From FEN-1219 sp035548835 (GTDB lineage: Bacteria; Pseudomonadota; Gammaproteobacteria; Steroidobacterales; Rariloculaceae), in contig DASZSB010000107.1 of assembly GCA_035548835.1 (NCBI GenBank), positions 1 to 12,183 of the forward strand: 12,183 bases of DNA. The letters are read 5' to 3'. Each line of letters begins with the position of its first letter. Position 1 is the first letter of the stretch. Positions 6,931 to 12,183 of the stretch are shown here, piece after piece. The notes under the pieces were generated by a model. It saw only the letters and a program-made list of their open reading frames with translations, made no database searches and was not told the DNA's origin. The position numbers were made by a program, and so were the translations under genes.

Positions 6931-7484
6931 GGGGCTGGCTCGCCATCGACCGCGCCGCCCGCATCGTGCGCGCGGGGGGCGTCATCGCATATCCCACCGA
7001 GGCCGTGTTCGGCCTCGGCTGCCTGCCGGACGACCGCCGCGCCGTCATGCGCATCCTGCGCGTGAAGCGGCGCTCGTGGCGCAAGGGGCTCGTGCTGATC
7101 GGCGCGTCGCTGGAGCAGCTCGAGCGCTACGCCGTGCTGCCGCCGGAGCCCAGGCGCAGCGAGGTGCTCGCGACGTGGCCGGGCCCCATCACGTGGGCGC
7201 TGCCCGCGCGGCGCAGCACGCCGCGCTGGATCACCGGCGGCCGCGACACCGTAGCCGTGCGGCTCACGGCGCATCCGCTGGCCCGCCGGCTCTGCGAGCG
7301 CGCGCGCAGCGCACTCGTGTCGACCAGCGCCAACGTGAGCCGCCGCCCGCCTCACCGGCGCCTGCTGCCGCTGCGCCACGAGCTCGGCCGCGCACTCGAC
7401 TGCGTGCTGGCCGGGGAACTCGGCGGCCTCGCGCAGCCGACCGCCATCCGCGACGCCCGCACGGGCCAGTTCCTGCGCGGCTGA
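6927..7484 (+). CDS. tsaC: Threonylcarbamoyl-AMP synthase TsaC (YrdC/RimN)
   Basis: TsaC makes threonylcarbamoyl-AMP from threonine, bicarbonate and ATP, the first step of the t6A modification at position 37 of ANN-decoding tRNAs. The 185-residue product is a single SUA5/YrdC domain and aligns with E. coli TsaC (190 residues) throughout. Motifs are IAYPTEAVFGLGC (20-32), KRRSWRKGLVLIG (47-59), WPGPITWALPA (84-94), DTVAVRLTAHPL (107-118), LVSTSANVS (130-138) and PTAIRD (171-176). It is the short TsaC form, lacking the extra Sua5 C-terminal domain. The start is GTG 6927, overlapping the topA stop as GTGA. No ATG fits, and the N-terminus has the expected length before IAYPTEA. Expression is therefore probably coupled to topA. 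The protein is arginine-rich, in line with the high GC content. Confidence 0.96.
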   Translation: MRGWLAIDRAARIVRAGGVIAYPTEAVFGLGCLPDDRRAVMRILRVKRRSWRKGLVLIGASLEQLERYAVLPPEPRRSEVLATWPGPITWALPARRSTPRWITGGRDTVAVRLTAHPLARRLCERARSALVSTSANVSRRPPHRRLLPLRHELGRALDCVLAGELGGLAQPTAIRDARTGQFLRG

Positions 7485-7491
7485 ACGGCTT

Positions 7492-7510
7492 CCGGCGCCA
7501 CGCGCGCCGG
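7492..7510 (+). terminator. Terminator-like hairpin after tsaC, no U-tract
   Basis: CCGGCGC (7492-7498) and GCGCCGG (7504-7510) form a perfect 7-bp stem with a 5-nt loop, starting 7 nt after the tsaC stop. No run of T follows, so it is not a canonical intrinsic terminator. It may help define the end of the tsaP-tsaC transcript. The remaining gap to the protease gene (7511-7587) holds only weak promoter-like sequences. Confidence 0.35.
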
Positions 7511-7587
7511 CACGAGGCAGCGGCCGTCGCGCGAGCTGTGCTAACGTTTGAACAAGGCGCCCTAAGGGCCCGGCCCAATACCAGAAA

Positions 7588-10500
7588 ATGCCAAGGTTCC
7601 CGCGCGCATTCCCGATGCTCGTGGCGGCCGCGCTCGGCGCAGCCGTCACGCTGCCGCCCGTCCACGCGCAGGTCGTGCAGGAGCCGCTCACGCAGCGCAT
7701 GCAGCTGCGCAGCCCCGTGCGGCCGGCCAAGCAGCCGGCCAACGTGTACATCGTCAAGCTCAAGGCGCCGGGCGCCGCGAGCTTCAGATCCACGTTCGGC
7801 GAGAACGGCGGCGCGGCCGGCGGCGGTGCGCGGGCGCGCGCCCAGGCGGCAACGACCGCGGCCGCGAGCTATGCACGGCAGATCGAGCAGGTCCACGACC
7901 AGCTGCTCGGCAGCGTGGGCGCGTTCAGCAGCAAGCTCTACAGCTATCGCTACGCGTTGAACGGCTTCGCCGCAAGGCTCACACCGGCCCAGGTGGCGCG
8001 GCTCGCGCAGAACGACGCCGTGGAGCGCATCTGGCCCGACACGGATCAGCATCTGACGACGAACAACAGCGCGATCTTCCTGGGCCTCGAGAACCAGACC
8101 GGCGGGCTGCGTGCCGACAAGAAGCTGCGCGGCGAGGGCATCGTCGTGGCCGTGATCGACAGCGGCGTGGCGCCGAACCATCCCTCGCTGCTCGACACCG
8201 AGGAACGCGTGCCGGGCCTGTGCCGCAGCGACTGGGCCAAGACGTCGTGGATCGGGCTGTGGCTGTGCAGCTCCTACATCCGCAACCCGCCCAAAACCGT
8301 CGTCTTCGATCCGCCACAGCGGTTCCGCGGCGCCTGCGAAACCGGCCCGAGCTTCCCGGCCAGCGCGTGCAACAACAAGGTCGTCGGCGCGCGCTTCTAC
8401 ATCGACGGCTTCCTGTCACGCTGGCAGCTCGATCCCGGCGAGATCCGCTCGCCGATCGACGTCGACGGGCATGGTACGCACGTCGCGACGATCGTCGCCG
8501 GCAACCCGGCCGACGCGTCGCTGCTCGGCACGCGGCTCGCGCGCGTCAGCGGCATCGCACCGCGCGCGCAGATCGCGGTCTACAAGGCGTGCTGGCTGCA
8601 GCCCGGCGCCACGCGCGGCACCTGCGCCACGTCGGACCTCACGCGCGCCATCGACGACGCGGTGGCCGACGGCGTCGACATCATCAACTACTCGATCGGC
8701 AGCCTCGAGACCGATCTCACGGCGCCCGACGACATGGCGCTGCTGCACGCGCTCGACGCCGGGGTGCTGACGGTGGTGGCGGGCGGCAACGACGGCCCGA
8801 ACCTGTACACGATCGGCTCGCCGAGCAGCGACCCGTGGGTGCTCACGACCGCGGCGTCCACCCAGTCGGGCGAGCTGTTCGACGACGCCATCTCGATCAC
8901 GGCACCGGCCGACATCGCGGGCGCGATCGTGATGCGCGAGGCGACGTTCACGCCGCCGCTGACCCGCGACAAGCCGGTGCAGGCGTTCCTCGTGACGGCC
9001 GACGACGGCCAGGGCGCGATCCAGGGCGGCGCCACGGGCAGCCGCCGCGATGCCTGCCAGGCGCTGGCCAACGCGAAGGACATGCAGGGCAACGTCGCGC
9101 TGATCGAGCGCGGCGGCTGCGAGTTCGACGTCAAGGTGGCGAACGCCGAAGCCGCCGGCGCCGTCGCCGCGGTCGTCTACGACAACGGCGCGGGGCTGAT
9201 CGCGATGAACGGCAGCGGCAACATCACCGTGCACATCCCGGCCGTCATGATCGGCAACGCCGACGGCCAGAAGCTCGTCGACCGGCTCGCCGCGGATGCA
9301 ACGAAGACGCTGAAGCCCGCAGACCGCGTGACCGTGAAGCTCGCGCTCGGCATCTTCGATACGCTGGCCGGCACCGGCAACATCGTGGCGGATTTCTCGT
9401 CGCGCGGCCCGTCACTGTCGGACGCGAACTTCTCGAAGCCGGACGTCACGGCTCCCGGCGTGGACATCCTGGCCGGACAGACGCCGGTCGTCGCGAACGG
9501 TTTGCGCGGGGAGACGTACCAGTACATGAGCGGCACGTCGCAGGCTGCGCCGGAAACGACCGGTGTGGCCGCGTTGCTGAAGGAAGCGCATCCCGACTGG
9601 ACGCCCGGCATGCTGAAGTCGGCGCTGATGACCACCGCCTATCAGGGCGTCGTGCGCGAGGACGGCACGCCCGCGGACGCGTTCGACGTCGGCGCGGGGC
9701 ACATCAACCCGAACAAGGCCATCGCACCCGGCCTCGTGTACCCCAGCGACTACCGCGACCACGCGGCGTACCTTTGCGGATTGCACAAGTCGCCGATCTC
9801 GACGACCGAATGCGCGAGCCTGGCGGCCGCCGGCTACTCGAACGCCGCCACGGACCTGAACCTGCCGTCGATCGGCCTCAATCAGATGATCACGGGCGAC
9901 GTCGTGCACCGGCGCGTCACGAACATAGGCCCGGCGGCCACGTTCGCCGCGGAGGTCACACCGCCGCCCAACGTCGACGTGTACGTGGAGCCCTCGTCGC
10001 TCAGCCTGACGACCGGCCAGAGCGCGGATTTCACGGTGCGCTTCGTCGATCGCGGCACGACGCTCGACGCCTGGAATTTCGGCCGCCTGACCTGGTCGGA
10101 CGGCGGCTCGCAGAGCATCGCGAGCCCGCTGTCGGTGCAGGCCGTGACGCTGCGCTCGGCGCCCGAGCTGTACCTCTCGGGGGCCGCGGGCACGGCGAAG
10201 CTGCCGACCGCGTTCGGCTACACGGGGGCCTATCTCGCGGGTGTGCACGGCCTGCGCAAACCGTTCCTGGACCCGAACGGCCAGGTGCCGCGCGGCTTCG
10301 TCGACCACGATTTCAGCCACAACTTCACGTTCCGCTTCAACAACGGCGTCACGGCGCACCAGCTGACGGTGCCACCGAACCAGCTGTATCTGCGCGTCGC
10401 GCTGTTCAACGAGTTCACCGACGGCACCGACGATCTCGATCTGTACCTCTTCTACTGCCCGAACAACCAGTGCACGCAGATCGGCCAGAGCGCCGGTCTC

Positions 10501-10815
10501 ACGTCGGACGAGGAGATCGACGTGACGCTGCCGGACGCCGGGCAGTACCTCGTGCTCGTGCATGGCTACGAGACCGACGACGTGGCCGGCGGCCCGGGTG
10601 CGAACTACTCGCTCTACACCTGGTCGTTCGGGGTGAACGACGCGGTGGGCAATCTCGGCGTGGCGGCGCCGACGGGCGTCTCGGCGGGCGATCGCCTCAA
10701 TCTCGACGTGAGCTGGACGGCGCTCGACCCCGGCATGCTCTATCTCGGCGCCATCTCCCACAACACGCCGAACGGCCTGTACGGCCTCACGATCGTCAAC
10801 GTGCGCACGCCCTAG
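7588..10815 (+). CDS. Exported subtilisin-family (S8) serine protease with PA and C-terminal beta domains
   Basis: This is a large secreted endopeptidase of the subtilase family, broadly with the cucumisin/Vpr domain order, 1075 residues. A signal peptide (cleavage VHA27/Q28) is followed by an I9-like propeptide (about 52-152, ending in NGFAARLTPAQVARL and VERIWPD). The catalytic domain is split. D191 (VAVIDSG), H295 (DGHGTH) and oxyanion N401 (AGGNDGP) come first. A PA domain follows (about 440-575, IERGGCEFDVKVANAEAAGA), then S651 (SGTSQAAP). Next are an Fn3-like domain (about 757-855) and a PPC-like beta domain (about 865-1075, TDDLDLYLFYC). Asp and His are 104 residues apart, against about 32 in subtilisin. 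All twelve cysteines lie in six close pairs, suggesting disulfides. Start ATG 7588 has no evident Shine-Dalgarno. Substrate is unknown; a nutritional or envelope role is possible. It interrupts an otherwise conserved cluster. Confidence 0.93.
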   Translation: MPRFPRAFPMLVAAALGAAVTLPPVHAQVVQEPLTQRMQLRSPVRPAKQPANVYIVKLKAPGAASFRSTFGENGGAAGGGARARAQAATTAAASYARQIEQVHDQLLGSVGAFSSKLYSYRYALNGFAARLTPAQVARLAQNDAVERIWPDTDQHLTTNNSAIFLGLENQTGGLRADKKLRGEGIVVAVIDSGVAPNHPSLLDTEERVPGLCRSDWAKTSWIGLWLCSSYIRNPPKTVVFDPPQRFRGACETGPSFPASACNNKVVGARFYIDGFLSRWQLDPGEIRSPIDVDGHGTHVATIVAGNPADASLLGTRLARVSGIAPRAQIAVYKACWLQPGATRGTCATSDLTRAIDDAVADGVDIINYSIGSLETDLTAPDDMALLHALDAGVLTVVAGGNDGPNLYTIGSPSSDPWVLTTAASTQSGELFDDAISITAPADIAGAIVMREATFTPPLTRDKPVQAFLVTADDGQGAIQGGATGSRRDACQALANAKDMQGNVALIERGGCEFDVKVANAEAAGAVAAVVYDNGAGLIAMNGSGNITVHIPAVMIGNADGQKLVDRLAADATKTLKPADRVTVKLALGIFDTLAGTGNIVADFSSRGPSLSDANFSKPDVTAPGVDILAGQTPVVANGLRGETYQYMSGTSQAAPETTGVAALLKEAHPDWTPGMLKSALMTTAYQGVVREDGTPADAFDVGAGHINPNKAIAPGLVYPSDYRDHAAYLCGLHKSPISTTECASLAAAGYSNAATDLNLPSIGLNQMITGDVVHRRVTNIGPAATFAAEVTPPPNVDVYVEPSSLSLTTGQSADFTVRFVDRGTTLDAWNFGRLTWSDGGSQSIASPLSVQAVTLRSAPELYLSGAAGTAKLPTAFGYTGAYLAGVHGLRKPFLDPNGQVPRGFVDHDFSHNFTFRFNNGVTAHQLTVPPNQLYLRVALFNEFTDGTDDLDLYLFYCPNNQCTQIGQSAGLTSDEEIDVTLPDAGQYLVLVHGYETDDVAGGPGANYSLYTWSFGVNDAVGNLGVAAPTGVSAGDRLNLDVSWTALDPGMLYLGAISHNTPNGLYGLTIVNVRTP

Positions 10816-11405
10816 CGGCGCTCGCCGCCGCTCTCGCGGTAGCGGAAGCAGCTCACGAGGTGATCGTTGACGAGGCCCGTGGCCTGCATGTGCGCGTAGA
10901 CGATCGTCGAGCCGACGAACTTGAAGCCGCGCGCCTTCAGATCCTTGCTCAGCGCGTCGGACTCCCTGCTCGTGGCCGGCACGTCGCCGTGCTTGCGCCA
11001 GCGGTTCACGATCGGCGTGCCGCCGACGAACTTCCACACGTACGCGTCGAAGCTGCCGACCTCGTCCTGGATGCGCAGGAACGCCCGCGCATTGCCGACG
11101 GCCGCCTCGATCTTCTGCCGGTTGCGCACGATGCCGGGATCGCCCATGAGCCGCTCGACGGTCCGGCCGGTGAAGCGCGCAACCTTGGCGGGATCGAACT
11201 CCGCGAACGCGCGCCGGTAGCCGTCGCGTTTGCGCAGGATGGTCCACCAGCTCAAGCCCGCCTGCGCGCTCTCGAGCACCAGGAACTCGAAATGGGTGCG
11301 ATCGTCGCGGACGGGCACGCCCCACTCCGTGTCGTGATAGCGCTCGTAAGCGGGATCCACTCCCTGGCTCCAGGTGCAGCGGGTCAGCGTGTCGGCGGTC
11401 TTCAT
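10812..11405 (-). CDS. tag: DNA-3-methyladenine glycosylase I
   Basis: Tag excises 3-methyladenine from alkylated DNA, starting base excision repair. The 197-residue product aligns with E. coli Tag (187 residues): YHDTEWGVP (23-31), LESAQAGLSWWTILRKR (44-60), GIVRNRQKIEAAVGNARAF (91-109), SDALSKDLKARGFKFVG (149-165) and GLVNDHLVSC (177-186). The structural zinc site is conserved as C10, H24, H182 and C186 (E. coli C4, H17, H175, C179). E45 corresponds to the catalytic-pocket E38. A longer reading to 11495 adds 30 residues unlike the family. The start at 11405 is fixed by AAGGAG 7 nt upstream. The gene converges on the protease, with both TAG stops inside one CTAG, and diverges from aroE across 79 nt. 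From general knowledge, tag is not usual in this cluster, so its placement is probably lineage-specific. Confidence 0.97.
   Translation of the reverse strand: MKTADTLTRCTWSQGVDPAYERYHDTEWGVPVRDDRTHFEFLVLESAQAGLSWWTILRKRDGYRRAFAEFDPAKVARFTGRTVERLMGDPGIVRNRQKIEAAVGNARAFLRIQDEVGSFDAYVWKFVGGTPIVNRWRKHGDVPATSRESDALSKDLKARGFKFVGSTIVYAHMQATGLVNDHLVSCFRYRESGGERR
10814..10832 (+). terminator. GC-rich hairpin at the convergent 3' ends
   Basis: AGCGGCG (10814-10820) and CGCCGCT (10826-10832) form a perfect 7-bp stem with loop CTCGC, beginning within the protease stop codon. For the protease transcript it lies at the very 3' end. For tag it encodes the last codons. There is no T-run on either side, so a stabilising or Rho-assisted role is more likely than intrinsic termination. 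It could also be chance in codons for Gly-Gly-Glu-Arg-Arg. Confidence 0.3.
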
Positions 11406-11412
11406 CGGGGCA

Positions 11413-11418
11413 CTCCTT
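11413..11418 (-). promoter_or_regulatory. Strong Shine-Dalgarno that sets the tag start
   Basis: Read on the minus strand this is AAGGAG with a 7-nt spacer to ATG 11405-11403. It is the best Shine-Dalgarno match noted in the window. It decides against the upstream in-frame ATG at 11495, which overlaps the aroE coding start. Confidence 0.75.
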
Positions 11419-11431
11419 CGGCCTGAAGCGG

Positions 11432-11461
11432 CTGGCAAAGGTACCGGAAACCACGCAGAAT
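11432..11461 (+). promoter_or_regulatory. Weak candidate promoter for aroE
   Basis: CTGGCA (11432-11437, 4/6 to TTGACA) and CAGAAT (11456-11461, 4/6 to TATAAT) lie 18 nt apart in the tag/aroE divergent gap, about 23 nt before the aroE ATG. aroE needs its own promoter here because its upstream neighbour runs the other way. The match is weak and the leader would be short. Confidence 0.25.
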
Positions 11462-11484
11462 CGGCAGCAACAAAAGGTCCGATA

Positions 11485-12183
11485 ATGAACAACAATAGCT
11501 CACCGCCCGACCGCTACGGTCTCGTCGGGCACCCGGTCGAGCACAGTCGATCGCCGTTCATCCACACGCTGTTCGCGCGTCAGACCGGCCAGCGTCTGAC
11601 CTACGAGCTGATCGATGCGTCGCCGGCGGCGTTCGAAACCGCAGTGCGCGGCTTCGGCGCGGCTGGCGGCAAGGGCCTCAACGTGACGGTGCCGCACAAG
11701 GAAGCCGCGTTCGTGCTCGTCGACCAGGCCAGCGACGCGGCGCGAATCGCGGGCGCGGTCAACACGATCTCGATCGACGGCGGCCGCCTGCGCGGCGACA
11801 ACACCGACGGCGTCGGCTTCATCCGCGACGTCACGACGAACCAGGGTCAGGCGCTCGCGGGCCGGTCGATCGTCCTGTTCGGCGCGGGCGGCGCGGCGCG
11901 CGGCATCGTGGGTCCGCTGCTGGCCGAGCACCCCGCCGCGCTCGTGATCGCGAACCGCACCAAACCGCGTGCGCTCGATCTCGCGGCACACTTCGGCAAC
12001 CCGCCCGAGATCGAGGTCGTGGCCTTCGACGAGCTGGCGGAGCTGCCGGCGTTCGACGTGCTCGTGAACGCGACGTCCGCGGGGCTCAAGGGCGAGGCCA
12101 CGCCGTTCCCGGGCTCGCTCGTACGCGCGGACAGCTTCTGCTACGACATGGTGTACAGCCGCGGCGACACGCCGTTCGTCGCA
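11485..12183 (+). CDS. aroE: Shikimate dehydrogenase (NADP-dependent), C-terminus cut off by window edge
   Basis: AroE reduces 3-dehydroshikimate to shikimate with NADPH in aromatic amino acid synthesis. The window holds 233 codons of a family usually about 270-280 residues long, open to the last base. The substrate domain shows GLVGHPVEHSRSPFIHTLF (12-30, the SRSP shikimate contact), NVTVPHK with catalytic K72, and GDNTDG with catalytic D108. The nucleotide-binding fold has GAGGAARG (133-140) and NRT (157-159, which contacts the NADP 2'-phosphate), so NADP use is expected. VNATSAG (194-200) and YDMVYS (220-225) follow. ATG 11485 has AAAAGG with a 7-nt spacer. It has its own divergent promoter region shared with tag. 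The missing part would be only the C-terminal helices. Aside from the inserted protease and tag, its position matches the right end of the Pseudomonas cluster. Confidence 0.97.
   Translation, partial: MNNNSSPPDRYGLVGHPVEHSRSPFIHTLFARQTGQRLTYELIDASPAAFETAVRGFGAAGGKGLNVTVPHKEAAFVLVDQASDAARIAGAVNTISIDGGRLRGDNTDGVGFIRDVTTNQGQALAGRSIVLFGAGGAARGIVGPLLAEHPAALVIANRTKPRALDLAAHFGNPPEIEVVAFDELAELPAFDVLVNATSAGLKGEATPFPGSLVRADSFCYDMVYSRGDTPFVA

Noticed and set aside
7548..7581. TTGAAC with a downstream CAATAC as a protease promoter
   Set aside because: The spacing is about 22 nt and the -10 is poor. An extended -10-like TGCTAACGT nearby also lacks a -35.
8220..11426. 1068-codon plus-strand frame across the protease and tag
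   Set aside because: It runs out of frame through the protease and antisense through tag, with arginine-rich composition and no domain.
9412..11454. 680-codon minus-strand frame overlapping tag and the protease
   Set aside because: Overlaps two confident genes in other frames; low-complexity composition.
11406..11495. Tag extended upstream by 30 residues to ATG 11495
   Set aside because: The extra residues do not match the family and would overlap aroE. ATG 11405 has a strong Shine-Dalgarno.
1..12183. Search for tRNA/rRNA genes, CRISPR arrays, transposases, phage genes, toxin-antitoxin or defence genes
   Set aside because: Nothing supporting any of these was seen. The window is filled by ten recognisable protein genes with short gaps.

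Overview
This GC-rich window looks like a chromosomal housekeeping segment of a gammaproteobacterium. The gene order is the main reason: fmt and def on the minus strand, then tsaP, dprA, smg, topA and tsaC on the plus strand, with aroE at the right edge. From general knowledge, Pseudomonas aeruginosa has a closely similar order (fmt, def, tsaP, dprA, yrdC/tsaC, qor, hemF, aroE). The Smg protein and the zinc-finger-free topoisomerase I fit a high-GC lineage such as the Xanthomonadales/Nevskiales/Steroidobacterales side of the class. Genus and species cannot be read from this window.

Left part (1-1544): fmt (cut by the window edge) and def form a minus-strand pair that formylates the initiator tRNA and deformylates new proteins. 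A divergent intergenic region carries a good sigma70-like promoter for the rightward genes and a 9-bp direct repeat.

Middle (1545-7484): five tightly packed rightward genes. tsaP encodes a secreted LysM protein, dprA a ssDNA-binding competence protein, smg a DUF494 protein, topA DNA topoisomerase I and tsaC a tRNA t6A synthesis enzyme. dprA/smg overlap by ATGA and topA/tsaC by GTGA, which suggests translational coupling. The longest gap is 164 nt, before topA.

Right part (7485-12183): a 1075-residue exported subtilisin-family protease, then 3-methyladenine DNA glycosylase I (tag) running in the opposite direction, then the start of aroE (shikimate dehydrogenase). The protease and tag lie where qor and hemF occur in Pseudomonas, so they look like the lineage-specific part of the window. 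Their stop codons overlap in a single CTAG.

I found no RNA genes, CRISPR arrays, insertion sequences or prophage genes. No gap between genes exceeds 300 nt. I see no convincing undescribed multigene system. The points most worth following up are the cysteine-paired protease with its large insertion between Asp and His, the shared convergent stop codons, and the mutually exclusive hairpins just upstream of dprA.
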